DNA of 64,000 nt from a bacterium GBS-1. Lineage in GTDB: Bacteria; Synergistota; GBS-1. The translations under genes were made by a program, and so were the position numbers. The stretch's first letter is position 1. Each line of letters opens with the position of its first letter. The stretch covers positions 1-64,000 of the forward strand of contig LEKQ01000015.1 of NCBI GenBank assembly GCA_001443005.1, read 5' to 3'. This document shows, one piece after another, positions 55,277-63,991 of this stretch. The notes under the pieces were generated by a model. It was not told where the DNA came from, searched no databases, and saw only the letters and a list, made by a program, of their open reading frames with translations.

Positions 55277-56628
55277 ATGAAAAACCCCCTCTTTATTTCG
55301 GACACACTCCGTATCGCTTCAAACGCGTTTTCAGCACATTGAGCCATTATTTCAACTCGAGAAAACTCCACTTCTAAGATTCGCTTATAGACCCTATCAC
55401 TTTCGAAACCGGTTGGTTTCGGGAATACTACAACATCGTATACATATGCAAATTTCTTTGCAGGAGCTATGCGCAGTACACGACCAAGCTTTTGTATATA
55501 TTCGCGAGGGTTTGTAGAGCTCGAGAGGATTATAGCTTTGTCCACTCCCGGAACATCTACACCTTCATCGAGCATTTTAATTCCTACAAGAATGTCTATC
55601 TGTTCCTCTTCAAAGAGTTTTAGGACATATTCTCTTTCCTGCTTGGAAAGTTCCTGTATAAATTTAACAGCGTTTATTTTCTCTGCGTTTAGAATGTCCA
55701 TAACTTGGTCAATGAGTTGTTCATCACAAAAGATTATTGTTTTTTGGATCTTTCCGTGTGCTTTTAGCAGGTTCAGTATTCGATGTAGAACTTCGTATTT
55801 CGAGACCGAAGCCTTGAGAATTTTGCTCCTTTTGAACAGCAATTTCTGAAGCTCGGAATCATCTTCAAGGTCTCCATAATTAAACTTTTGTAGATAGTTA
55901 GCTTTCTTGATTATCTTTTCTGTAACTTCACTATACTTCTTCATCTCTTCATCTGTTAGATAACATGGGATTGGATAGTAGTAATATGGAGTCAGGTATG
56001 TTCTCAATGTGTCAGGATTCACGTTATTCACAGCTTGGCAAAGTGAGAATTCAAATACGACTTCTCCAAAGTACTCGTGAAGGAAGCTGTTTCCAACTTC
56101 ATCATACATACGTTTCGGTGTTGCGCTTAATCCGAGCCTGTTTTCGAAATGATTAGAAAGATTTTCTCTTCGCATTCTAGAACCTATGCCATGTACTTCG
56201 TCCGCAATGATAGTTAATTTTGCGACTTTATCAAGAGCTATTTCTTCGATGAGATTGTTCATTTTTTCTCCTACAATGGTATTGTGCGTAGAGAGAAAAA
56301 TAACGCTCTTGAAGATACCGAGTTTAACTTTTCTAAGAGCATTTACCGCTCTTTCGTACCAATTTGGAATACCTGAATGGCACTCAATAACCGAATCGGC
56401 TTTCAAGTCATACCGTTCAATTGAAATTTTCCATTGTGTAACAAGGTGAGAATACGGGGCTGAGATAAATACTGCATTCTTTTCAACTTCCTTAAACAAT
56501 TTGTCCACAGCGCCAATAGCAGTGAACGTCTTTCCAGTGCCCGTTGCCATCGAGATTATCCCATGGCGGCTATTATTAAACCACGCATCAATTGCTGAAA
56601 GTTGATGTGAATGAAGATGAATTTTCAT
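55273..56628 (-). CDS. DEAD/DEAH-box SF2 helicase of a restriction-like system
   Basis: A 451-aa superfamily 2 helicase. Motifs in order: Q-tip/HSHQLSAIDAW, Walker A SMATGTGKTFTAIG near 25, Walker B ADEVHG near 140, motif III LSATPKRMYDE near 168, motifs IV-V (TIIFCDEQL, IDILVGIKMLDEGVDVPGVD near 345), and motif VI QKLGRVLRIAP near 388. It has no attached nuclease. Similar helicases are found in type III restriction and other phage-defence operons. ATG follows GGGGAGAG by 9 nt. It is the first gene of the island operon. Confidence 0.87.
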   Translation of the reverse strand: MKIHLHSHQLSAIDAWFNNSRHGIISMATGTGKTFTAIGAVDKLFKEVEKNAVFISAPYSHLVTQWKISIERYDLKADSVIECHSGIPNWYERAVNALRKVKLGIFKSVIFLSTHNTIVGEKMNNLIEEIALDKVAKLTIIADEVHGIGSRMRRENLSNHFENRLGLSATPKRMYDEVGNSFLHEYFGEVVFEFSLCQAVNNVNPDTLRTYLTPYYYYPIPCYLTDEEMKKYSEVTEKIIKKANYLQKFNYGDLEDDSELQKLLFKRSKILKASVSKYEVLHRILNLLKAHGKIQKTIIFCDEQLIDQVMDILNAEKINAVKFIQELSKQEREYVLKLFEEEQIDILVGIKMLDEGVDVPGVDKAIILSSSTNPREYIQKLGRVLRIAPAKKFAYVYDVVVFPKPTGFESDRVYKRILEVEFSRVEIMAQCAENAFEAIRSVSEIKRGFFI

Positions 56629-56694
56629 TAAGGATGACTCTCCCCTCTTGTTCTGGAAAAAATATTTGAAGTTTTAATAACCTTACTATTTGGT

Positions 56695-56703
56695 ATTATA
56701 GCA
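56695..56703 (-). promoter_or_regulatory. Promoter of the helicase-ATPase island (extended -10)
   Basis: Minus-strand TGCTATAAT (TG at 56702-56703, TATAAT at 56695-56700) lies about 67 bp before the helicase start. A weak -35 (TTTATG) is 17 bp upstream. Confidence 0.6.
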
Positions 56704-56740
56704 CAATTGCTTTTTCACATAAAATTCTCTTGCGCAAAAA

Positions 56741-56774
56741 GAAAAAATTCCACAGCGCCTTTGACGTCGTGGAA
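56741..56774 (-). terminator. Intrinsic terminator upstream of the island promoter
   Basis: A hairpin (TTCCAC...GTGGAA with inner G-C pairs and a short loop, 56748-56774) is followed on the minus strand by TTTTTTCTTTTT. No minus-strand gene lies upstream of it, so it may be the leftover end of a lost gene or an insulator for the defence genes. Confidence 0.6.
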
Positions 56775-56936
56775 AAAGTTAAATTGCTTACAATTTTCTG
56801 TTGTTTGGCTCTTCTCGATCGTCTCTTAAATCTTTGCGTATACGGTTTCTGCTCAAATCCTTCAACCTTTTACAAAACCACAATCAAAACCGACGCCAGA
56901 CAGCTATAAGCTAACTCTAAACATTTGGGAAACTAC
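56775..56936. other. Non-coding stretch, right edge of the island
   Basis: About 160 bp of A/T-rich sequence between the minus-strand terminator and the plus-strand symporter promoter. I see no supported gene, tRNA fragment or clear direct repeat marking an integration site. Confidence 0.5.
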
Positions 56937-56966
56937 TTGACATATTTAAAGCAAAAACAATAAAAT
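56937..56966 (+). promoter_or_regulatory. Promoter of the DUF3311-symporter pair
   Basis: Plus-strand perfect -35 TTGACA (56937-56942) and -10 TAAAAT (56961-56966), spacer 18 bp. The start codon at 57025 leaves a leader of about 50 nt. Confidence 0.75.
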
Positions 56967-57024
56967 ATTAAAAGTATAGCTCCAGCGTGGATACTAGAGC
57001 CCAAAAATCTAAGGGGGGATGAGG

Positions 57025-57237
57025 ATGGGAAAGGGTAAGGCTGTGTTTTGGGGTTTCGTCATACCATGGTTAGCTTATGTAGTTATATCACCGTTATTCA
57101 ATTTCTTCAATCCTCAAACTAAAAGTCCATTGATCCTAGGAATGCCTCCTTTAATGTTCTGGGACATACTTTGGATCATCTTAACCCCTTTTTGTTTGCT
57201 GATCGCCTATAATATCGAAAAGAAGGGGTGGTCTTAA
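57025..57237 (+). CDS. Small membrane protein (DUF3311 type), symporter partner
   Basis: A 70-aa protein with two hydrophobic helices (AVFWGFVIPWLAYVVISPLF and LMFWDILWIILTPFCLLIAY) and a short loop with a GMPPLMFWD turn, matching DUF3311 proteins that precede SSS symporters. ATG at 57025 is preferred to 57019 because the GGGGGG ribosome-binding site abuts the earlier codon. Its stop overlaps the symporter start (TAATG). Confidence 0.83.
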   Translation: MGKGKAVFWGFVIPWLAYVVISPLFNFFNPQTKSPLILGMPPLMFWDILWIILTPFCLLIAYNIEKKGWS

Positions 57238-58691
57238 TGTCTCAAGCAGCCTTAGGCTTACTTATCATCTTTGGGTGGATTATATTAACGTTAGTCGTCG
57301 GCGTCTTAGCTGGAATCAAGAGAAAGTTCACCCTTGATGGATACCTAGTTTCTGGAAGATCTCTCGGTTTCATCATGGTGTACATGCTCCTCGCCGGAGA
57401 GATCTATAGCGCTTATGCCTTTTTGGGAACCGGTGGATGGGCCTATTCCTTCGGAATGCCCATAATGTACGCTTTAGGATATGGTATCCTAGCTTACTCC
57501 TTCGGTTACTTTTTTGCAGAATATGTCTGGAAATCCGGAAAAGCTTTCGGGCTTGTCACACAGGCGGATTTCTTCAGAAAGAGATATAATAGCAAGTTCC
57601 TGGCCGTTCTAGTCGCCCTAATAGGTATAGTGTTCAACGTCCCCTATCTACAGCTTCAACTTCAAGGTTTAGGTTATATACTTAACGCCGCTTCTTTAGG
57701 AAAGATATCCATCAATATGGGAATAGTTATAGGAATGCTAATAATGCTAGCCTACGTATATACCAGCGGCTTAAGAGGAATAGCGTGGACTAACTTCTTA
57801 CAATCTATAATGATGTTCATAGTCGCTTGGGTTGTTGTCTTTGCTATACCTTTCATAAAGTTTGGAAGCCTCGAAAACCTAATGAAAACGCTTGCCGAGG
57901 TTAAACCTGGGCATTTGGTATTAGCTGGGAAGATGGGAATGCCTTGGTATATATCAACACTGGTTTTATGCGGGCTCGGCTTCTTCATGTATCCACAGCT
58001 TTGGCCATCCATATATAGCTCCAAGGACATTAGAGTCCTAAAGAGAACTTATGTGGCCCTTCCCTTTTACTCGCTCTTCATGGTTCCGGTTATCTTAACA
58101 GGTCTAACTATAGCTGCTTTGAACATGAAGATATCTCCAGCTGATGCTGCGGTTCTCGAGGGAGTTAAGCTTGTTTACCCAGAGTGGGTTTTGGGCGTGG
58201 TTGGAGCTGCTGGATTTGCGGCAGCCGCTTCAACAGCAAGCGCAATCATACTCTCACTGGCTGGCTTGCTATCCAAGAACCTTTACGGCTTAATAAAGGA
58301 GAGTGCTTCTGATAGGGAACTAGTAATCGTAAGTAGGGTTAGCGTCTTAGCTTTCGGACTTGCAGCCATGTTCTTGGCCCTTTATGCCTCTGGAAGACTG
58401 GTAGCACTGCTACTTCTTGCGTACGCTGGAATGACGCAGATGTTCCCTGGCGCCTTCTTAGGTCTGTTCTTCAAGAGATTTAACAAGATAGCAATAGGAG
58501 CTGGAATGATAGCTGGACTCATCACCATAACCTATCTGAGATTCTTCGGACCTGGAGACTACCTCGGAGTTCACTTCGGCCTTTGGGGTTTAGCGGTTAA
58601 CATGATAGTAACACTGCTTGTAGCAGCGGTATCAAAGGAGGATGAAAATTTGGAACCCTTCATAGAAGGGATAAGGTCAGTGAAGCTTTAA
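57237..58691 (+). CDS. Sodium:solute symporter (SSS family)
   Basis: A 484-aa transporter with about 13 helices. Features are LAGEIYSAYAFLGTGGWAY near 50-68, RGIAWTNFLQSIMMF near 180, and AAASTASAIILSLAGLLSKNLY near 325, where the Na+-site Ser/Thr cluster lies. ATG overlaps the stop of the DUF3311 gene after AGAAGGGG. The neighbouring GlcD-like oxidase, separated by a strong terminator, hints at a hydroxy-acid substrate, but that is only a guess. Confidence 0.92.
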   Translation: MSQAALGLLIIFGWIILTLVVGVLAGIKRKFTLDGYLVSGRSLGFIMVYMLLAGEIYSAYAFLGTGGWAYSFGMPIMYALGYGILAYSFGYFFAEYVWKSGKAFGLVTQADFFRKRYNSKFLAVLVALIGIVFNVPYLQLQLQGLGYILNAASLGKISINMGIVIGMLIMLAYVYTSGLRGIAWTNFLQSIMMFIVAWVVVFAIPFIKFGSLENLMKTLAEVKPGHLVLAGKMGMPWYISTLVLCGLGFFMYPQLWPSIYSSKDIRVLKRTYVALPFYSLFMVPVILTGLTIAALNMKISPADAAVLEGVKLVYPEWVLGVVGAAGFAAAASTASAIILSLAGLLSKNLYGLIKESASDRELVIVSRVSVLAFGLAAMFLALYASGRLVALLLLAYAGMTQMFPGAFLGLFFKRFNKIAIGAGMIAGLITITYLRFFGPGDYLGVHFGLWGLAVNMIVTLLVAAVSKEDENLEPFIEGIRSVKL

Positions 58692-58720
58692 GCTAAAAAC
58701 CATTTAAGCTTAGTCTACCT

Positions 58721-58764
58721 AAAGCTCCTGGGGCTTGGTATAATTAGCCCCAGGAGCTTTTGCA
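58721..58764 (+). terminator. Strong intrinsic terminator after the symporter
   Basis: A perfect 15-bp stem (AAAGCTCCTGGGGCT with its complement) and a 10-nt loop, 58721-58760, followed by TTGCATTTT. It lies 30 bp after the symporter stop. The loop contains TATAAT but without a usable -35. Confidence 0.85.
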
Positions 58765-58789
58765 TTTTAAAAGAGGAGGGAGAACCCCT

Positions 58790-60205
58790 TTGACCTATGG
58801 AAGAATAAACAGAGAGATATTAGAAAGTTTAAAGGAAATCTGTGGAGAAAGGGATGTAATTTATGAGGATAAAGAAAAGCTTGAAAGTTATGGACGCGAT
58901 GAGTCAGGTAAGCTCTTTTTCAACTTGCCAGAGGTAGTGGTTAAACCAAAAAGCCCTGAAGAAGTCTCAAAGATAATGAAGATTGCAAACGCTTACCTCA
59001 TACCCGTCACCCCAAGGGGGGCTGGGAGTGGACTTTCGGGAGCAGCTATCCCCCTATACGGTGGAATAGTGATGTCCATGGAAAAGATGAACAACATCCT
59101 TGAGATAGACAAGATAAATCGAGTTGCAGTAGTTGAACCAGGCGTGATAACCAACGACCTTTGCAAGAGGGTTGAGGAGGAAGGACTTTATTACGCAGGC
59201 TATCCTATGAGCGTAGGATTAAGCTCCATAGGAGGAAACGTAGCAACTAACGCTGGGGGGAGCAAGGTAATAAAATATGGAAGCACGAGAAAGCACGTTC
59301 TTGGAGCTGAGGTCGTCTTACCAACTGGAGAGATTTTAATGCTTGGTGGAAAAAGGAGAAAAGAGACATGGGGATATGATCTACTTGACCTTCTGATAGG
59401 TTCAGAGGGAACCTTATGCATTTTTACTAAGATAATCCTAAACCTCATGCCTCTACCTAAAAAGAACATAGATCTCTTAGTCCCCTTCGATAGCATCGAA
59501 AGAGCTATAGAAGCGGTAAAAGACATAGCTATTGAGGCTAAGACCTTGCCAACAGCTATAGAGTTTATAGATAAACCCTCGGTAGACATAGTCTCTCGCT
59601 ATCTAAACATGTCTTTTCCATTACAAGATAGGGCTCAAGCCTTTTTAATAATACAATTAGAAGGTAACTCACGCAATGAACTTGAGGAAAGTTATGAAAG
59701 GGTTGGAAAGGCATGCCTTAAGAACGGCGCCTTAGATGTATTTATAGCAGATAATAAAAGTAATTCTGAAAAGATTTGGCGGTTAAGGAGAGAGCTTTCA
59801 GAAGCATTAAGAGCAAAGGACCCTTACGTTTCGTTAAGTGGGGATATGGTTGTTCCTATATCAGAAATCCCAAACATGGTTAAGAAGATCCTTGATATAG
59901 AAAAAAAATACGGGATAAGAACGGCAACAGTAGCCCATATAGGGGATGGTAACCTTCACCCTGCCTTTTTCAAGCCTGAGAATCTCTCTCCAGAAGAGTG
60001 GATAAAGCTCTCCGAGGAGATCCTTAAAGAACTAATAGCTGAAGCTGTTAGACTTGGTGGAGTAGGAAGCGGAGAGCACGGTGTCGGACTTCTTAAAAGG
60101 GAAATGCATCTTAGGGCACGCCATCCAAAGGAGTTAGAAATAATGAGGGGTATTAAGAAGCTCTTTGACCCTAATAATATACTCAATCCTGGCAAGGTAA
60201 TATAA
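58790..60205 (+). CDS. FAD-linked oxidase, GlcD-like (glycolate/D-lactate dehydrogenase type)
   Basis: A 471-aa flavoenzyme. The FAD-binding PCMH domain has [21 protein letters not shown] near 85 and [23 protein letters not shown] near 145. The C-terminal domain has the [14 protein letters not shown] motif near 380 and [17 protein letters not shown] near 425. It probably oxidises a 2-hydroxy acid and passes electrons to an unseen Fe-S or quinone partner. The TTG at 58790, following AGGAGGGAG, is chosen as start. The longer frame from 58760 begins inside the terminator stem. Confidence 0.93.
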   Translation: MTYGRINREILESLKEICGERDVIYEDKEKLESYGRDESGKLFFNLPEVVVKPKSPEEVSKIMKIANAYLIPVTPRGAGSGLSGAAIPLYGGIVMSMEKMNNILEIDKINRVAVVEPGVITNDLCKRVEEEGLYYAGYPMSVGLSSIGGNVATNAGGSKVIKYGSTRKHVLGAEVVLPTGEILMLGGKRRKETWGYDLLDLLIGSEGTLCIFTKIILNLMPLPKKNIDLLVPFDSIERAIEAVKDIAIEAKTLPTAIEFIDKPSVDIVSRYLNMSFPLQDRAQAFLIIQLEGNSRNELEESYERVGKACLKNGALDVFIADNKSNSEKIWRLRRELSEALRAKDPYVSLSGDMVVPISEIPNMVKKILDIEKKYGIRTATVAHIGDGNLHPAFFKPENLSPEEWIKLSEEILKELIAEAVRLGGVGSGEHGVGLLKREMHLRARHPKELEIMRGIKKLFDPNNILNPGKVI

Positions 60206-60224
60206 TATATTATGGGTGATCGCT

Positions 60225-62108
60225 ATGATAGAGTATCCGAAAGAGTACGATGTAATAGTCATAGGAGGCGGACATGCTGGATGCGAGGCAGCGCTGGCAG
60301 CTGCAAGAATGGGTTGCCAAACGCTGCTTTTGACCCTGTATTTGGATAGCATAGCTTTAATGGCATGCAACCCATCTATAGGAGGTCCAGGGAAGGGGCA
60401 CCTCGTGAGGGAGATAGATGCCCTCGGAGGAGAAATGGGAAGAAACATAGATGAAACCATGATACACATAAGGATACTAAATGAGAGCAAGGGACCAGCC
60501 GTTCAAGCCTATAGAGCTCAAGCAGATAAGAGGGAGTATCACTTGAGGATGAAACAAGTGCTTGAAAGGCAGAAAAATCTGGATGTAAAGCAAGGAATGG
60601 TGGAAGAGATAGTTGTAAAGGATGGAAAGGTTATCGGAGTGGGATTAAACACGGGATGGTTTTTTAAGGGAAAGTGCGTTATAGTTGCTACAGGGGTTTA
60701 CTTAAGAGGTCTGGTTCATATAGGACTAGTTCGCTTTGAGAGCGGGCCTCTCGGAGAGATGGCAGCTTGGAAGCTCTCTGACTCGCTAAAGAAGATAGGT
60801 TTAAAGCTTGGAAGGCTTAAAACTGGAACTTGTGCCCGCATAGATGGAAAAACCATAGACTTCTCAAGTCTTATCCCTCAACCCTCAGCAGATGAACCAC
60901 TCTCCTTCTCCTTTAGGTCAGAAAAGAGGATCTGCCGAGGCTATCATTGTTGGATGACCAGAACCAATGAAAAAACACACGATATAATAAGAGCTTCCTT
61001 AGATAGGTCACCGCTTTTTACCGGTATTATAGAGGGAAGAGGCCCCAGATACTGCCCATCCATCGAGGATAAAGTTGTTAGGTTTCCTGATAGAAACTCC
61101 CACACCGTATTTCTAGAACCTGAAGGCAGAAGAACTATGGAGTTTTACCTCCAGAACTTCTCCACAAGCCTTCCAGTAGACGTTCAAATAAAGATGGTTA
61201 GAACATTGCCAGGGTTGGAGAAAGCTGAGATAATGAGACCCGGCTACGCTATAGAATACGACTTCGTTTACCCTACTCAACTTAAACCATCATTGGAAAC
61301 CAAAGATATAGAAGGGCTATTCATGGCTGGGCAAATTAACGGCACATCGGGATATGAGGAAGCCGCCGCTCAAGGACTGATCGCCGGAATAAACGCTGCC
61401 CTAAAGCTAAGGGGGGAAGAGCCACTGATACTAAGCAGAGCAGAGGCCTACATAGGGGTGCTCATCGATGACTTAGTAACCAAGGGAACAGAAGAACCCT
61501 ATAGAATCCTTACATCCCGAGCGGAATATAGACTCCTGTTAAGACAGGATAACGCTGACTTCAGGCTCCTACCATACGGTTATAAGGTTGGATTGATAAG
61601 AAAGGATGAATACGAAAGCTTTCTCTTAAAGAAAAAGAGGGTTGAGGAGGAAATTAGAAGGCTTAACCAAGTTAGAATTCCGCCAACCGATAAGGTAAAC
61701 GAACTTTTAAGGGCTCTTGGAAGCTCCACTATTGAAACACCTATCACATTAGCTCAACTACTTAAGAGACCAGAAATAAGCATAGAGAGCCTAAAGGAAA
61801 TAGATCCATCATGGGACGAAAGGTTAAGTTATGAGGAGAGAAAACAGGTAGAGATAGAGATAAAGTATGAAGGTTATATTAAGCGTGAGCTATCTTTAGT
61901 TGAGCAGTTTAAGAAAATGGAAAACAAAAGGATACCTCCTGATATAAATTATGACGCTATCCCGGGGTTATCAAACGAGGGAAGAGAAAAGCTCAAAAAG
62001 ATAAGGCCAATTTCTATAGGCCAAGCTTCGAGGATATCAGGGGTCAGTCCAGCTGATATATCCCTTCTTACCATTTACCTTTCAACTAGAGGACAGAGTT
62101 CCTCCTGA
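60225..62108 (+). CDS. mnmG: tRNA uridine-34 carboxymethylaminomethyl synthase MnmG
   Basis: A 627-aa FAD enzyme that, with MnmE, modifies U34 of tRNAs. Features are the FAD-binding [19 protein letters not shown] near the N-terminus, [27 protein letters not shown] near 45, [16 protein letters not shown] near 205 (C-containing loop), [19 protein letters not shown] near 370 and [17 protein letters not shown] near 430. ATG at 60225 after GGGTGAT is chosen over an earlier GTG. It is convergent with the radical SAM gene, with a 34-bp overlap. Confidence 0.97.
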   Translation: MIEYPKEYDVIVIGGGHAGCEAALAAARMGCQTLLLTLYLDSIALMACNPSIGGPGKGHLVREIDALGGEMGRNIDETMIHIRILNESKGPAVQAYRAQADKREYHLRMKQVLERQKNLDVKQGMVEEIVVKDGKVIGVGLNTGWFFKGKCVIVATGVYLRGLVHIGLVRFESGPLGEMAAWKLSDSLKKIGLKLGRLKTGTCARIDGKTIDFSSLIPQPSADEPLSFSFRSEKRICRGYHCWMTRTNEKTHDIIRASLDRSPLFTGIIEGRGPRYCPSIEDKVVRFPDRNSHTVFLEPEGRRTMEFYLQNFSTSLPVDVQIKMVRTLPGLEKAEIMRPGYAIEYDFVYPTQLKPSLETKDIEGLFMAGQINGTSGYEEAAAQGLIAGINAALKLRGEEPLILSRAEAYIGVLIDDLVTKGTEEPYRILTSRAEYRLLLRQDNADFRLLPYGYKVGLIRKDEYESFLLKKKRVEEEIRRLNQVRIPPTDKVNELLRALGSSTIETPITLAQLLKRPEISIESLKEIDPSWDERLSYEERKQVEIEIKYEGYIKRELSLVEQFKKMENKRIPPDINYDAIPGLSNEGREKLKKIRPISIGQASRISGVSPADISLLTIYLSTRGQSSS

Positions 62109-63040
62109 GATAAACCTAACCTTAACCTCCTTCCCTGCCAGCTTCCTCGACGCTCAAGCTCCCTTTCTATGCTATTTATCACCACACTCTTCCTAAGCGT
62201 CCAACTTGGAGCGAAAAGCTCCTCAGCTTTTGTTTCACCGGTTATCCTATGGACGACTACCTCCGGAGATAGGTTTTCCAAGAAGGAAACGCATATTTTA
62301 ACATACTCCTCAAGCTCAAGGGGCTTATACTCACCCCTTATAACCATCTCCTCCAGGGGGGTTCCCTTAACCACATAAAGAGGGTGTATCTTCACACCAT
62401 CAACCTTTAAGGCTGATAAAACACGCGCCATTTCAATCGCATCTTCCTCATCCTCTCCCGGTAAACCCAAGATGACGTGAGCACAGACCTTTATTCCCCA
62501 TCTCTTGCAACGCAAGACCGCATCTATAAACTCAGCAAGCGTATGCCCCCTATTGATAAGCTTAAGGGTCCTATGGTTTATGCTCTGCAGCCCCAACTCG
62601 AGCCAAAGTTCATCCACATAAGAGGCTAGGGATGAAAATCGCTCAGGGAATGGATCAGGAATGCAATCTGGTCGTGTTCCCACGGCTAACCCTACAACCT
62701 TAAATAGACTCTTTGCTTCATCAAGACATTCTTTAAACAAATCTATACACTTGTCTATAGGGGCATAAGTATTAGTGAAAGCTTGAAAGTAAATTATAAA
62801 AAGATCGGTTTCGTATCTTTCCTTTAATAAAGCGTAAGCTCGGTTCAGTTGATCTTTAAGACTCAGTAAACCATATTCTCCCGTTCCACTTCCCCTGCTA
62901 TCGCAGAATATACAACCTCCTTTACTTATCCGACCATCCCTATTGGGGCAGAAAAAACCAGCATCTAAGGTTATTTTCTGAACCCTCTTTCCATACTTAT
63001 TTTTGAAATACTCATTTAATGAGTTATATCTCCTCTTCAC
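62075..63040 (-). CDS. Radical SAM protein, YhcC family
   Basis: A 321-aa radical SAM enzyme of the YhcC/TIGR01212 group (Elp3-related). The cluster motif is [16 protein letters not shown] (C-x10-C-x2-C), followed by [26 protein letters not shown], and [10 protein letters not shown] near 130. The target is unknown, and a tRNA-linked role is often suggested. GTG at 63040 gives the short N-terminus [11 protein letters not shown] usual for the family. The longer frame to 63073 has no ribosome-binding site. It overlaps the upstream gene by 17 bp. Confidence 0.9.
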   Translation of the reverse strand: MKRRYNSLNEYFKNKYGKRVQKITLDAGFFCPNRDGRISKGGCIFCDSRGSGTGEYGLLSLKDQLNRAYALLKERYETDLFIIYFQAFTNTYAPIDKCIDLFKECLDEAKSLFKVVGLAVGTRPDCIPDPFPERFSSLASYVDELWLELGLQSINHRTLKLINRGHTLAEFIDAVLRCKRWGIKVCAHVILGLPGEDEEDAIEMARVLSALKVDGVKIHPLYVVKGTPLEEMVIRGEYKPLELEEYVKICVSFLENLSPEVVVHRITGETKAEELFAPSWTLRKSVVINSIERELERRGSWQGRRLRLGLSQEELCPLVER

Positions 63041-63431
63041 GAACGGGTTCCCAATTCCTAGACTCAATAACACAAGCTATAGAAAGCCTCACCCCAAGGA
63101 CCTTCTGAAAAACCCTCTCTATAAACTCCCTCACTTTCGGATCCTCAACGTAATCTATAAAGCTTATATCAAGTCCCCTGAAAAATACCTTAACAAAGCT
63201 GTCTTCATATGAGACTCTTACCGCCTCAGCTCCCCTAAAATAAGCGAATACGATCCTATCCTCCCGCTTGAACTCGTCAAGTATCTCAAGCCACCTTTTT
63301 CTTATCTCCTCCAAAAGCTCATCCTCACTATACATGATCCTTTCCCTCTTTTCCTCCTCTCTTCTCTTTATCTGACTCAAAAGCTCTCCCCTAATTTCTT
63401 TTTCTCTCTCTTCCCTTTCCAAGCCTTCCAT
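63024..63431 (-). CDS. Stand-alone DnaX tau C-terminal-like protein (tentative)
   Basis: A 135-aa protein. Residues 1-40 are a charged helix (EREEREKEIRGELLSQIKRREEEK). The rest (IRKRWLEILDEFKRED, AVRVSYEDSFVKVFF, REFIERVFQKVLGVRLSIACVI) has the strand-helix pattern of the C-terminal domain of DnaX in Firmicutes, where it would contact other polymerase subunits. The AAA+ part is absent here. ATG follows GGGGGTGAG, just downstream of tRNA-Gly, and it is coupled to the radical SAM gene. The similarity is by pattern only and needs a profile search. Confidence 0.55.
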   Translation of the reverse strand: MEGLEREEREKEIRGELLSQIKRREEEKRERIMYSEDELLEEIRKRWLEILDEFKREDRIVFAYFRGAEAVRVSYEDSFVKVFFRGLDISFIDYVEDPKVREFIERVFQKVLGVRLSIACVIESRNWEPVREEEI

Positions 63432-63467
63432 AGCTAGAGCTCACCCCCTTCCTTAAAATAAAAAAAG

Positions 63468-63543
63468 TGGAGCGGATAACGGGATTCGAACCCGCGACCC
63501 TCGGCTTGGGAAGCCGATGCTCTACCACCTGAGCTATATCCGC
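63468..63543 (-). tRNA. tRNA-Gly (CCC)
   Basis: A 76-nt tRNA with CCA encoded. Acceptor GCGGATA/TATCCGC, D-loop AGCTCAGGTGGTAGAGC, anticodon stem-loop ATCGGC-TTCCCAA-GCCGAT giving anticodon CCC, and T-arm CGGGTTCGAATCCCG. The discriminator base is U, as in glycine tRNAs. It decodes GGG. Confidence 0.96.
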
Positions 63544-63555
63544 ACCACCATTCTA

Positions 63556-63584
63556 ATTATAATAGAAGATTGGCTAAAAATCAA
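63556..63584 (-). promoter_or_regulatory. Promoter of tRNA-Gly
   Basis: Minus-strand -35 TTGATT (63579-63584) and perfect -10 TATAAT (63556-63561), spacer 17 bp, start transcription within a few bases of the tRNA 5' end. Confidence 0.75.
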
Positions 63585-63599
63585 GAGAGCGATTCCCTT

Positions 63600-63851
63600 T
63601 TATCCTTGAGCCTCAAAGCTTTGTCCAGGGGAAATATATGGGACTCTTTGCCCTTCCCTATTATAAGTTTGACTTTCTTGGGAGCGCTCAGAGCTTTCCT
63701 GGTGAGCTACCTTAATGAAAAGTCGCCCTTCAACCCTATCGTTATTAGCAGGGTTAGCCTGATTTTGATCACCAACCTTGGTGCTCTCCCCTATCCTCTT
63801 GTACTGATCAAGCAAAAACCACATGTTTAACTGCCCACGCTCAATCCTCAT
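63600..63851 (-). CDS. Hypothetical 83-aa protein, Gln/Asn-rich
   Basis: No family recognised. The protein is hydrophilic, without a membrane segment: MRIERGQLNMWFLLDQ, GDQNQANPANND, QESSERSQESQTYNREG, and a C-terminal PYISPGQSFEAQG. It is supported as real by GGGAGGG 6 nt before the ATG and by an extended -10 promoter at 63871-63879. An 86-aa frame on the opposite strand overlaps but lacks a ribosome-binding site. Confidence 0.6.
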   Translation of the reverse strand: MRIERGQLNMWFLLDQYKRIGESTKVGDQNQANPANNDRVEGRLFIKVAHQESSERSQESQTYNREGQRVPYISPGQSFEAQG

Positions 63852-63870
63852 TTTCTACCCTCCCACTCTT

Positions 63871-63879
63871 ATTATAGCA
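63871..63879 (-). promoter_or_regulatory. Extended -10 promoter of the 83-aa gene
   Basis: Minus-strand TGCTATAAT (TG at 63878-63879, TATAAT at 63871-63876) is about 20 bp upstream of the start codon. The -35 is weak (TTTATT at 16 bp). Confidence 0.6.
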
Positions 63880-63925
63880 CTCAAGAGCAAAAAATAAAGC
63901 TCTCATGATTTTTTAGCTCTAAGTA

Positions 63926-63955
63926 TTGACTTTACATATAAAGCTCTGCTATCAT
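63926..63955 (+). promoter_or_regulatory. Promoter of the gene starting at 63992
   Basis: Plus-strand -35 TTGACT (63926-63931) and -10 TATCAT (63950-63955), spacer 18 bp. It is followed by the ribosome-binding site AGAGGTGGT and ATG at 63992. Confidence 0.65.
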
Positions 63956-63991
63956 CCTATAGGACATTTGATACATCAGAGGTGGTAAAAG

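Noticed and set aside
51326-56628. Dnd phosphorothioation system
   Set aside because: No cysteine desulfurase, DndB or DndC is present, and the 90-aa protein does not resemble DndE. The ATPase is only generally DndD/Rad50-like.
58739-58744. TATAAT as promoter of the GlcD-like gene
   Set aside because: It lies in the loop of a strong terminator and has no acceptable -35 box at the right distance.
63570-63830. 86-aa plus-strand open frame opposite the 83-aa gene
   Set aside because: No ribosome-binding site and no family, and it overlaps the tRNA promoter. The minus-strand frame has both promoter and Shine-Dalgarno.
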